DNA of 64,000 nt from Paludibacter sp963678465 (GTDB taxonomy: Bacteria > Bacteroidota > Bacteroidia > Bacteroidales > Paludibacteraceae): the NCBI GenBank assembly GCA_963678465.1, contig OY782858.1, positions 1,364,001-1,428,000 on the forward strand, read 5' to 3'. Positions 34,741 through 43,069 of the stretch are shown here, one piece after another (position 1 is the first letter of the stretch; every line of letters starts with the position of its first letter). The translations under genes were made by a program, and so were the position numbers. The notes under the pieces are model-generated. The model made no database searches and was not told the origin of the DNA. It saw nothing but the letters and a program-made list of their open reading frames with translations.

Positions 34741-36135
34741 TTACCTTTTTCCTGAATTGCTAATTTCAAGATTAACTGCCTCGGTTAAACATTCGCCGGC
34801 CTGTTTTTTTAAGTCGATCAGAAGTGCTTCGGATGTGAGGATACGATCTGAAAGTTTATTTTTTGCTTCCTCAGTTTCTTCAAGTTCAAAGCTCTCTCTC
34901 CAGGTCGATAGATCGGTTTTCACCTTCTCAATATCGGCATTTAGCTTTATCCATTCATTTATTTTAGCACGTGCCTGAAGATGAAGAAACTGTTCGGGCT
35001 TTGTATAAATTGTTGAATCGTTAATAACTACCGAGAAACCAGACTGTTGTTCGGTCTGCTGCTGAAATACTTTTTGCTCTGCTTTTACTGTTTTTTTTGC
35101 TTTTCGGATCAATTTCAACTGCGCCTTCATTCGTACACTATCCGTATTTTCGGAACGGAACAATATTTTCACATCATTAGGTACAAATTTATAAATCATA
35201 ACTTTATCGGCAGGTTGATTTCTGTCGGTAGCAAACCACCCCGTTTTTTGCAGTTCATCCATTACCATCATATAATCATTGGCCGGCGAATTAAAAGGCA
35301 TACCTATATTTTCGGGCACCAAAAAGCTCTGCGTTCCCGGCGCATACCTTGTAATAAATAAGTCATAACCACCAATGGAGTTTTCGCCATCCGATGCAAA
35401 ATACATTGTAATCCCATCGGGCATCAAAAACGGATAGTTCTCATTGGCCGCTGTGTTTATATTTTTCGAAATGGAAGTTGGCGCCGACCACCCATCCAGC
35501 AATTTGAACGAAGAGTAAATATCCATATTCCCACGTGTCGAATCAGAATAACAAAGCCTGTCGCCACGCTGAGTTGTATATGTTACTTTGTCCTGAGCTT
35601 GGTTTTTACGGAGCAGTAATCGTTGTTGTGTGAGAGTTCCCAGCTCCTTACTGAATTTATAATAACGCAGAAAATCAGTTTTATTCACCACCTGACTGTC
35701 AACAATGGCAATATCTTCCACTCTATTCAACAACCTGGCAGCTAATTCCGATTTTTTAAGTTTTAAATTTAACTCCTCAAGCCTTTCGTCAGCAGGAGGT
35801 AAAGTTGCTATAAAAGTTTGGTAAGCAGTCACCGACAAGTCGAAACGATAGGTATGAAAATAAGCCTCGCCAAGGTATAAATCTTTCAAAGTATAGCGAT
35901 TTCCGGAACGTTCGAAATACTTAACAGCATCCTCGTATTGGTTAAGCTCATAGCAACAACGAGCCAACCGATAATTATTCAGTGCATCATTGGGCTTCTT
36001 CTTCAACAATGCCTCATACATTGTTTTAGCCTTTGCGTATTGCTTGCTATTGAACAGAGATTCAGCTTCGGAAGCTGACTGTGCCATTATTACCTGACAA
36101 AAAAATAAAAGGGTATATATTACTAACTTTCTCAT
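34741..36135 (-). CDS. Secreted TPR and PD40 repeat protein
   Basis: 464 residues with a signal peptide (to about residue 19, VIMAQ), TPR-like helices (ESLFNSKQYAKAKTMYEALLKKKPND, YRLARCCYELNQYEDAVKYFERSG; about 22-130), WD40-like/PD40 beta-propeller motifs (NENYPFLMPDGITMYFASDG, GGYDLFITRY, about 235-280), and a C-terminal charged helical part. The layout recalls the N-terminal regions of OmpA-type TPR-PD40 proteins of Bacteroidota, but the OmpA domain is absent. It probably lies in the periplasm or outer membrane. A candidate -7 box precedes it, and the 21-bp array follows its stop codon. Confidence 0.8.
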   Translation of the reverse strand: MRKLVIYTLLFFCQVIMAQSASEAESLFNSKQYAKAKTMYEALLKKKPNDALNNYRLARCCYELNQYEDAVKYFERSGNRYTLKDLYLGEAYFHTYRFDLSVTAYQTFIATLPPADERLEELNLKLKKSELAARLLNRVEDIAIVDSQVVNKTDFLRYYKFSKELGTLTQQRLLLRKNQAQDKVTYTTQRGDRLCYSDSTRGNMDIYSSFKLLDGWSAPTSISKNINTAANENYPFLMPDGITMYFASDGENSIGGYDLFITRYAPGTQSFLVPENIGMPFNSPANDYMMVMDELQKTGWFATDRNQPADKVMIYKFVPNDVKILFRSENTDSVRMKAQLKLIRKAKKTVKAEQKVFQQQTEQQSGFSVVINDSTIYTKPEQFLHLQARAKINEWIKLNADIEKVKTDLSTWRESFELEETEEAKNKLSDRILTSEALLIDLKKQAGECLTEAVNLEISNSGKR

Positions 36136-36179
36136 CTTTTTCTATAAATCATCACTTAAAAAAACAACAAATAAACATA

Positions 36180-36187
36180 CAAAAGTA
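36180..36187 (-). promoter_or_regulatory. Candidate -7 box for the TPR/PD40 gene
   Basis: Minus-strand TACTTTTG fits TAnnTTTG, 44 bases before the ATG at 36135. It overlaps the end of the deacetylase gene region, so the TPR gene need not depend on upstream transcription. Confidence 0.45.
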
Positions 36188-36194
36188 GCTTGTT

Positions 36195-36950
36195 TTAGCG
36201 TTTACTTAACCATCTTTTTACAATATTCTTCACATTCTGACTCACCAACTCCAATAACCATTCCAAACGATGATCGGTCCAGCGTTGCGGATGGGTGGTT
36301 ATCATCATGCGCGGTGGCAATGTACCTGCCTGTGCTGCACGAATAATGTCGGCAGTACTGTGATAGCTTTGTGTAAACGACGATTTCACTTTATCGCGCA
36401 CACTGTATTTATCCCCGTCCCAGCAACGCCCGGTATCGGTCAGATAAAACACATCCTCAAAATCCACATCGAAATACGGTTCACCAATCACCCCAAAATC
36501 ACGGTAATTATATTGTTTCCACAAGTCGCGGTTATCGTATCGCGAAGCCGGACTGCCATGCATACAAACGGTGCGGACAGGATAAAATTGCCGGAAATGA
36601 GCAATATTAGACGTAAATGAATCTATGGCTTTGCTTACATCTCCATTAGCCTGAACTAAGTCATTATAATGATATCCGATTTCGTGATTACACTTTTTTA
36701 TATAATCAATTAATTCCTGTTTATTCACAAAAGTTTCTCTTTTGAAAAAAAATGTAGATCTTATACCGTATGAACAATCTATTTTTGCAACCTCCAATGC
36801 TTTCAAGGGGAGTTTATCAACATCATGCCTCAGAATAACAAAATATCCATTAGGCCTTAAAGTACAATAATCCTCAAAAGTCATAAACCTATAGCCTGCT
36901 TCTTGAAGCTTAGAAAGTAGCTGTTTGTATGTTTTGAGTGTAAAATCCAT
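36195..36950 (-). CDS. Polysaccharide deacetylase-like (NodB fold) protein
   Basis: 251 residues. A metal-binding RHDVD motif (about 40-44), EIGYHYND with the His pair (about 90-97) and a C-terminal MITTHPQRW give the carbohydrate esterase 4 pattern seen in polysaccharide-locus deacetylases. No signal peptide is seen, so it may act in the cytoplasm on a lipid-linked or nucleotide-linked sugar. It is last in the glycan cluster, separated from the DUF354 gene by a 130-base gap, so it may have its own start signal. The substrate is unknown. Confidence 0.8.
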   Translation of the reverse strand: MDFTLKTYKQLLSKLQEAGYRFMTFEDYCTLRPNGYFVILRHDVDKLPLKALEVAKIDCSYGIRSTFFFKRETFVNKQELIDYIKKCNHEIGYHYNDLVQANGDVSKAIDSFTSNIAHFRQFYPVRTVCMHGSPASRYDNRDLWKQYNYRDFGVIGEPYFDVDFEDVFYLTDTGRCWDGDKYSVRDKVKSSFTQSYHSTADIIRAAQAGTLPPRMMITTHPQRWTDHRLEWLLELVSQNVKNIVKRWLSKR

Positions 36951-37080
36951 TTTTTGTGTGTTTCGTATTCATCTCCCTTAGGTTGTTAACATCTGATCTT
37001 TGCCTACTTAAGTTTTTTTTAATATGAAAATAATTTTGTCCGTAACCTTCGTTTGATAAAATTGTTGCCAACGAAGTGTG

Positions 37081-38172
37081 TTATTTAAATTTATACTGAT
37101 AATCTGGATTTTCACGTATAATATCTATACTTTTCGGATAATTTTCGATAAACCATACAATAAAACCCGCAACATCTATTTTATCTTCAAGCATTGCTTG
37201 TTTTCTTTGTTGGAACTCAGAATGAATATCTTTAAAAAATACAAGTTCCTCTACTTTGTCAAACAAACGCTGGGGTTCATTGGTTTTTATACCAAAAGTT
37301 ATCTTATATTTATGTTCAAGTTCTTCCAAAACAGAAATTTTCCCTGAGAAATCACTATAACGTATCGATGGAACTCCTAGCATGGCTGCTTCAACCGACA
37401 TGCTCTGACTATCCGATATCAACAGAGATGCATATGAAAGCACATGATGAATATCATTTTGATTGATTTTAAGGAGGTATTTTTCAAAACATTTGTCAGG
37501 TGCATGTTCCGAACTCAAGTAAACGGCATAGCCTTTTTGTGTTAGAAATTCAATCAACTCAACAACCAATTGAGTATTCAGCCCGTTTATGCCTTTATCG
37601 TGATGAGCAGTTAATTTGGCCAATCTCAACAAACAAAACTTATCCTCTTTAATGTATTTATTTTTAATATTCACATTCGGTTCAAATCTTTTCGGATGCA
37701 GATAGGAAAGTTTCATATATCCCGAATATGGTATTTTTTTTTCTGTCCATTTTCCAACGCTACATATATCAGGTACTAAGATCGTATCCGTAAAAGGGTA
37801 AGTTAGCTTAGCAAGTTTATTGATTACCTCATAATCATCTTCGAGCGTGGTAATGGCTTTTTTTCCAAGTAAAAATGCAGCCTGAGCAACCGATGAATCT
37901 GTACCTAAAAGGATATTTGCTTTACACTTTCTTGCGATTTTATACACTTCAAAAGTCCTCTTAAATGAAGCCATCAGTATTGAGAATGAATTGTTTTTTC
38001 GACTTTGACTCTGGATATTCAAAAACTTAATACCATCATTCAACAGCAATGACTCAAGTACATCTTTTGTCTTAATCAAAACAGTAACTGAATGCCTGGA
38101 TTCCAAGCCCTTAATTATATTCTTAAAAAAATGATATTGAGCTGGATGACCTATGTATATGAGAATATTCAT
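37081..38172 (-). CDS. DUF354 glycosyltransferase-like protein
   Basis: 363 residues. NILIYIGHPAQYHFFKNIIKGL at the N-terminus and a central LLGTDSSVAQAAFLLGKKAI followed by LISDSQSMSVEAAMLGVPSIRY match DUF354, a GT-B-like family found in surface polysaccharide and archaeal glycan loci. A sugar-nucleotide transferase or epimerase-like role is likely but not established. It starts ten bases after the FemAB-like gene stop, so the two are co-translated or co-transcribed. Confidence 0.8.
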   Translation of the reverse strand: MNILIYIGHPAQYHFFKNIIKGLESRHSVTVLIKTKDVLESLLLNDGIKFLNIQSQSRKNNSFSILMASFKRTFEVYKIARKCKANILLGTDSSVAQAAFLLGKKAITTLEDDYEVINKLAKLTYPFTDTILVPDICSVGKWTEKKIPYSGYMKLSYLHPKRFEPNVNIKNKYIKEDKFCLLRLAKLTAHHDKGINGLNTQLVVELIEFLTQKGYAVYLSSEHAPDKCFEKYLLKINQNDIHHVLSYASLLISDSQSMSVEAAMLGVPSIRYSDFSGKISVLEELEHKYKITFGIKTNEPQRLFDKVEELVFFKDIHSEFQQRKQAMLEDKIDVAGFIVWFIENYPKSIDIIRENPDYQYKFK

Positions 38173-38182
38173 TTTTAAACTT

Positions 38183-39160
38183 TTAAATCAATTCTATCAG
38201 GAATTTCAACATCTTATAAATACGCGGTTTTGAAACATATAGAAATCTGCCATATTCAACCTCTTCACCACCAAATCTCGATTTATAGTCCCGAACTCCA
38301 TATTTTTTCTCAGGTGATCCAGCCCCCATAAAATCAAATTTATTAAAACCATTCTCTAGTGCAAACTTTATGGCTGTCCACGTAGCTAAAGTTTGCGAAT
38401 ATTGAGACTTTTCCGAAACACCACAAACAAACCACTCATAAACAACATTTTTATCTACAACACAAACAATTCCACCGATAATTTCTTCCCGATTCTTTAC
38501 TGTGAAAATCTTAGCAAAAGACTCACTTCCCAATTTTACAAAAAACTCCATTGGAAAAAGCGGACGTTTAACTTTCTTTGAATATAATTCCAACAATATT
38601 GAATATAAAGAAGTAATATCATCTTCGTTTTTAGTTTCAACACATACTAAGCCGGCATTATTCGATTTCTGTATTTCTCTTTTTCTATTTGTGCCCAGAT
38701 TTCCCCAAAGCGTTTCATAATTATCAATTTTCAAATGAAAATTCAGATGCAGTTTATAAATAAATCCTGCTTCTACAAAAATATCTTTATATTTTGAATA
38801 ATCAAGATAGTTACGAAATTCAATGTATACAGAAAGTTGACGTAGTTCTGATTTTAAAGCACTTAACAACACATATAAACTTTGTTGGTTTACATTCTTT
38901 GCTAACAATACCCCACCGGGAATAATGGCTCTCCTACTAAAGTAACTTTTTATCAGCCCTTTTTCTGCAATCAAATATCCACAAACTAAAGCCGTCAACT
39001 CACCCTCCTCTTCTACAGCATATACAAATGGAGATAGAAACGACAGTTCAGCGTAAAACCGATAGCATTCGGGGCTCTGAAAAAAGGTGGAGAAGGGCGA
39101 ATCTTGAAAAAGGTTTTCCCACGATTGCATATTTATTTCATTACCTTTCAAAATCCTCAT
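38183..39160 (-). CDS. FemAB-like GNAT-fold acyl/aminoacyl transferase
   Basis: 325 residues. The double-GNAT FemAB pattern is visible: an N-terminal WENLFQDSPFSTFFQSPECYRFY, a middle LGTNRKREIQKSNNAGL (tRNA- or acyl-carrier-binding helix region) and a C-terminal NGFNKFDFMGAGSPEKKYGVRDYKSRFGGE. In peptidoglycan FemABX enzymes add amino acids to lipid II; in polysaccharide loci relatives appear to acylate sugars, which fits here better. Six bases separate it from the GT4 gene upstream and ten from DUF354 downstream. Confidence 0.82.
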   Translation of the reverse strand: MRILKGNEINMQSWENLFQDSPFSTFFQSPECYRFYAELSFLSPFVYAVEEEGELTALVCGYLIAEKGLIKSYFSRRAIIPGGVLLAKNVNQQSLYVLLSALKSELRQLSVYIEFRNYLDYSKYKDIFVEAGFIYKLHLNFHLKIDNYETLWGNLGTNRKREIQKSNNAGLVCVETKNEDDITSLYSILLELYSKKVKRPLFPMEFFVKLGSESFAKIFTVKNREEIIGGIVCVVDKNVVYEWFVCGVSEKSQYSQTLATWTAIKFALENGFNKFDFMGAGSPEKKYGVRDYKSRFGGEEVEYGRFLYVSKPRIYKMLKFLIELI

Positions 39161-39166
39161 TGAATA

Positions 39167-40081
39167 CTATTTAAGAATTTGTTTATAAACATGCAAAAGC
39201 TTTTCTGATATTGAATTTGAATCTAATTCTGCATCATTTACCTTTTTATTTCCAGTTGATCGAACAGGAGAATGAAGTATTTCATTCAACACGTCAGCAA
39301 TTTTATCCACATCTCTCTCCACAATTCTGCAATTTTCAACTCCCTGCAATAACTCCTCCACATCGCCTACATTGACCGAAACAACAGGACAATTGCAGGC
39401 CAGTGCTTCTTTTACAAACTGAGGCGATCCTTCGGTATGACTGGTCATCAGGCATACATTCACCGCATTCATTAACTCAGCTACCTGCGAACGTGCATAA
39501 CCTTTTAGTTCCAACAGACTGACATCGGGCATTTTCGCCACAGATTTAATCGCCAACTCCGGATTTTTGACCTTATTGTCAAAGGCTCCGGCAAATAAAA
39601 TCAGTTTTTCGTGCAGTTCAAAACCAAATTTTTGACGACATATGGCTTTGTCCATAGGCTTAAACACATTTGTATCAACTCCACAGGGAATCAACGAAAA
39701 GCGTTTCTTCACTCCTGAAAGTTGAATATTTTTTTGTGACACAAAGATATTCCATGCCGACAGTCGAATGGCAATCTTCGAAAATCGCCTGACTTTGGGG
39801 TTATTGATATCGCTGCCATGATAGGTCGTTACAACCGGCACCTTTCTTTGCAAATTGGCCAATACGCCCGAAAGACCGTAATGAGCATGCACTATATCCG
39901 GCTTCCAGTCACTTATTTTTCGCCACAAAGGTAATAAATTAAGCAAATAGCCTTTAATCCCTTTACCTTCCACCGTAAAATATTCACAGTTCAATCCGAC
40001 TTTTTGCAATGCCTCCACCTGATCGGAAATAAAGGGGGCTATGCGACCTGAGTTTTCGCTGCAAACGATGAGAATTTTCAT
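39167..40081 (-). CDS. GT4 family glycosyltransferase
   Basis: 304 residues, GT-B fold: VHAHYGLSGVLANLQRKVPVVTTYHGSDIN in the N-terminal half, then FAGAFDNKVKNPELAIKSVAK and the E-x7-E region EGSPQFVKEALACNCPVVSVNVGD. Somewhat shorter than typical GT4 enzymes but with both domains. It belongs to the minus-strand glycan cluster, with FemAB-like six bases downstream. Its start codon touches the inverted word-repeat tract at 40079-40124. Donor and acceptor are not known. Confidence 0.88.
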   Translation of the reverse strand: MKILIVCSENSGRIAPFISDQVEALQKVGLNCEYFTVEGKGIKGYLLNLLPLWRKISDWKPDIVHAHYGLSGVLANLQRKVPVVTTYHGSDINNPKVRRFSKIAIRLSAWNIFVSQKNIQLSGVKKRFSLIPCGVDTNVFKPMDKAICRQKFGFELHEKLILFAGAFDNKVKNPELAIKSVAKMPDVSLLELKGYARSQVAELMNAVNVCLMTSHTEGSPQFVKEALACNCPVVSVNVGDVEELLQGVENCRIVERDVDKIADVLNEILHSPVRSTGNKKVNDAELDSNSISEKLLHVYKQILK

Positions 40082-40124
40082 TAGTGATTAACTATTAGTG
40101 TTTAGTGATTAGCGATTAGTGTTT
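40079..40124. repeat. Left word-repeat tract flanking the four-helix-bundle gene
   Basis: Words ATTAGTGATTA, ACTATTAGTG, TTTAGTGATTAGCGATTAGT in series. It is an inverted, imperfect copy of the tract at 40487-40522 on the other side of the gene. Confidence 0.65.
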
Positions 40125-40468
40125 CTTTTGACCGTTATGATACTAGAGGTTATCATTTTCAATAATTCAATTACATCATTTTCTAAGCTTTCAAATTCAT
40201 TTTGAGCAATATAATTTGTTCGACTCAGCAACTTTAACCAATAGATAGATTCATTGCATTCCTTTTGAACAATACCATATTTGTGAATAAAATCAGCTTT
40301 GCTTTCGGCAAAACAAGCTTCACTTTGCAGCGCACCAATAGTAGTTCCACTTCGCAACAATTGTTTCGATAAAACAAATTCTTTATTTGTTTCAACCCAA
40401 TATATATATAAATTGATAATCCTGATTGCAAAATTAAAACTCTTCTCAGATAAAATCAATTCTTTCAT
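40109..40468 (-). CDS. Four-helix-bundle protein (23S rRNA IVS-encoded family)
   Basis: 119 residues from the ATG at 40468; the longer frame to 40498 would use a GTG inside a repeat tract. The family pattern is complete: KSFNFAIRIINLYIYW, EFVLSKQLLRSGTTIGALQSEA, KADFIHKYGIVQKECNESIYWLKLL, then NEFESLENDVIELLKMITSSI. Such proteins were first noted in intervening sequences of 23S rRNA genes and are scattered through Bacteroidota surface-glycan loci; the function is unknown, with oligomeric nucleic-acid binding suggested for the fold. Inverted word-repeat tracts lie on both sides, as if gene and tracts had moved together. Confidence 0.88.
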   Translation of the reverse strand: MKELILSEKSFNFAIRIINLYIYWVETNKEFVLSKQLLRSGTTIGALQSEACFAESKADFIHKYGIVQKECNESIYWLKLLSRTNYIAQNEFESLENDVIELLKMITSSIITVKRNTNR

Positions 40469-40486
40469 GTTCTCTTTAAAGCTTAT

Positions 40487-40522
40487 ATCATTAACCACTA
40501 ATCGTTAATCACTAATCACTCA
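40487..40522. repeat. Right word-repeat tract flanking the four-helix-bundle gene
   Basis: Plus-strand words ACTAATCGTTAATCACTAATCACT, shown here split as ACTAATCG, TTAATC, ACTAATC, ACT. It is inverted with respect to the tract at 40079-40124. Confidence 0.65.
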
Positions 40523-40525
40523 CAC

Positions 40526-41926
40526 CTACGCCATTCCTCTTCCGGCCAATTTAAACCAGGCCCAACCAATCAAAGCCACAAATAGAAATGCAAGCCACCA
40601 CGTAAAGTGTTTTTTAGTTTTATTCTCGGAACGTGAAATACCATAAGCAGCAAATATCAGGATAAAAGGCAAGGCTGGCTGGTGAAAGCGCTCCGATTGT
40701 GCAAAAGCACTTAAAGCGATAACCGCCAGATAGCCTATCGTAAAGGAACCAATCAGGAGGTGATCTCTCCATTTACCTTCTTTTATCAATAGGAACAAGG
40801 CTAACATGGTGAAAAAAGCCAGAATATTCTTTACATAATTTCCTCCATGTATAAGGCGCTGATTTTCCTGTCCGGGAGTTTCCACCATGGTAGGAAAAGG
40901 AATTACAAAGATCATTGGGGCAAATACAGCACCTGAAGCATATGTGGAAAACTTATTACCTCCTTCTCGTTTAGCTCGCCATTCCATAGATGTTTTTTGA
41001 TTTTCAGCTCTCGATTCCCAAACCTGCTCAATTTCTGTAGCAATTTTTCCTCCAACCAAGTACACAGCTGCCAATCCTATCCATATAGCCAATATCATTC
41101 TTTTCCCCATATTAAGGACCTTATTCCCGGACAAAAGAATGGTGGTCATAAATGCAAAAAGTGCTGTGGCACCCAATACAGTACGAAACATAAACAGCAA
41201 ACCAGCCAATAGAACTGGTGAGGCTATATTGATAAAGTTATAATTTTTATTACTTATCACGTAATCGGCTCTTTCGATAAATGCGACCACTAAAAATACC
41301 ATTTCAGCTTCCTTTAAATGCGAACCTGTGTAGTAAATCAGGTTTGGCATCAACATATAAAAGATACCTGCAATACGTCCGGTTTCTTCTCCGAAATTTC
41401 TGCTTGCCACGCGATATATCAGAACCGCGGCAAAAGCACCCAATAATGCCTTTATCAATCTGGGTATAATTACTCCTTTGCCAAAAATTGTGTATATAGT
41501 GCCCAAATAAGCAGCATATCCAGAATCGGACAATCCTACAGAATTAATTAAATTTTGAATCCCATCCCAACCATTTGCCACCACTATCCCTGCGAGACGT
41601 TCATAAGTATATACATCTGCAGCCCAAAATTCATAGGGAGCACCCGTCATTCCAAGATAAAACAGATAACTAAAAAATACCCAAACAACCCTTAATATCA
41701 GCCCTGTCTGAAATAGTTTTTTACTGAACTTTTTTTCAGAATAATTAGCCCATCCCCGGGTTAACTGATTTGAAAAATAAAAGAATCCGACTACTTCCAC
41801 TGCACCAAAAATCCACCATATCAGCGACATGGCTTTGCTCATAAAAAGGACAGTCACCACCAGTAAGACAGCAAAGTAAAGCATAATGGCTTTTGACGTA
41901 AAAAATTTAGGTAAATAGTTGAGCAC
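40526..41926 (-). CDS. Multi-pass membrane protein, GT-C/PMT-like
   Basis: 466 residues with about ten to twelve hydrophobic spans. An early loop has EFWAADVYTYERLAGIV, and SHLKEAEMVFLVVAFIERADYVI follows; such acidic loop residues after the first spans are typical of GT-C glycosyltransferases and some O-antigen polymerases. It probably transfers sugars from a polyprenyl carrier at the outer face of the inner membrane, or polymerises the repeat unit. It is third in the glycan cluster, 18 bases after GT4. Exact family (GT39-like or Wzy-like) is not settled by reading. Confidence 0.65.
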   Translation of the reverse strand: MLNYLPKFFTSKAIMLYFAVLLVVTVLFMSKAMSLIWWIFGAVEVVGFFYFSNQLTRGWANYSEKKFSKKLFQTGLILRVVWVFFSYLFYLGMTGAPYEFWAADVYTYERLAGIVVANGWDGIQNLINSVGLSDSGYAAYLGTIYTIFGKGVIIPRLIKALLGAFAAVLIYRVASRNFGEETGRIAGIFYMLMPNLIYYTGSHLKEAEMVFLVVAFIERADYVISNKNYNFINIASPVLLAGLLFMFRTVLGATALFAFMTTILLSGNKVLNMGKRMILAIWIGLAAVYLVGGKIATEIEQVWESRAENQKTSMEWRAKREGGNKFSTYASGAVFAPMIFVIPFPTMVETPGQENQRLIHGGNYVKNILAFFTMLALFLLIKEGKWRDHLLIGSFTIGYLAVIALSAFAQSERFHQPALPFILIFAAYGISRSENKTKKHFTWWLAFLFVALIGWAWFKLAGRGMA

Positions 41927-41944
41927 TGTTTTATTGATAAATGA

Positions 41945-43069
41945 TTAGCGATATGTGTTGAGTGAAAAATATATGTTTTTCAGGTTTTCAATGTGCTTAT
42001 CGATACTATAATGGTTGCGCACCAATTGAGCCGATTTTTTAGTTCTGAGAATATATGTTTCTCTGTTTTGCAAAAATAACATAAATTCGCGAACTAAGTC
42101 TTTTTCGTCCTTTGTTTTGTAGAGTGTGGCATATTCTCCGTTGGCTGTAATTTCTTTCATCACCTCCCAGTCATTGACAAACACAGGCACACCTGCCATA
42201 ATGGCTTCAACCACAGCAATACCAAAAGTATCATGCTCGGTTGAATAAATAAAAGCGTCTAACTGAGTGAGAATTTCAGGCACATAATTGCGCCCTCCCA
42301 GAAAAAACACTTTTTGTTCTAAACCTTTTTCCCGACAATAATTAACACAACGATTGTAACGATCAGGTAAATTTTCGATGCGTTTGCCCACAAATATAAA
42401 CCGAAAATCCACTCCCTCTTTGTTCAATAAATCCAAAAACCGGCAAACCGTAAGCTGATCTCTTCCCACATTAAAATTACCAACCATCCCCAACAACAAT
42501 AGATTTTCAGGCAGTTCAAGTTCATCACGAATGGTAATGTGTTTAGATAATCGGCTGGACGACAGTTCTATTTTGGAACTATCAATTCCATTATACAGCA
42601 CCAGCTGTTTATCTGCACTTAAACCATATCTATCGCTATAATAATTTCGTTGATAGTTGCTTACATAGATATTGGCATTCGTGCGTTTTAAAATAAACGA
42701 CAGCAACAAACTCCTGTGTCCATTGCTCCGAAAATCGAACCCATGAAGGGTCAGAATTATTTTTATCCCTGTAAACAATGTAGCACAATAAGCCAGCAGT
42801 GCATCAAGCGGTTGTTGCGCATGAACAATGGTTACTTGACGGTCGATGAATAATTTTCGCAAACCGAGAAGATAAGCCATGTAATTTTTAGTTACCGGAA
42901 GGAAATAAAAAGGAATACCCGATTGAACAAAAGCCTCTTCGAGTTGTCCCTTTTTACGATAAACCCCTATCGCCTCAAATTCTTCTTTACTCAACGAACG
43001 ACAGACATCGAGTAACAATGTTTCGGTACCGCCCCTATTGAGCGAACCAAACAAATAGGCAACCTTCAT
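41945..43069 (-). CDS. GT4 family glycosyltransferase
   Basis: 374 residues from the ATG at 43069, which gives the usual MKVAYLFGSLNRGGTETL start and overlaps the GT2 stop codon as ATGA; a longer frame from 43132 would run deep into the GT2 gene. GT-B signature parts: IVHAQQPLDALLAYCATLF, TLHGFDFRS, VGNFNVGRDQLTVCRFLDLL, and E-x7-E in EHDTFGIAVVEAIMAGVPVFV. The GGTET loop is like that of exopolysaccharide EpsF-type enzymes. Translation is probably coupled to the GT2 gene. Sugar specificity is unknown. Confidence 0.9.
   Translation of the reverse strand: MKVAYLFGSLNRGGTETLLLDVCRSLSKEEFEAIGVYRKKGQLEEAFVQSGIPFYFLPVTKNYMAYLLGLRKLFIDRQVTIVHAQQPLDALLAYCATLFTGIKIILTLHGFDFRSNGHRSLLLSFILKRTNANIYVSNYQRNYYSDRYGLSADKQLVLYNGIDSSKIELSSSRLSKHITIRDELELPENLLLLGMVGNFNVGRDQLTVCRFLDLLNKEGVDFRFIFVGKRIENLPDRYNRCVNYCREKGLEQKVFFLGGRNYVPEILTQLDAFIYSTEHDTFGIAVVEAIMAGVPVFVNDWEVMKEITANGEYATLYKTKDEKDLVREFMLFLQNRETYILRTKKSAQLVRNHYSIDKHIENLKNIYFSLNTYR

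Noticed and set aside
40469..40498. GTG start for the four-helix-bundle gene
   Set aside because: It lies within the repeat tract; the ATG at 40468 gives the family's usual N-terminus.
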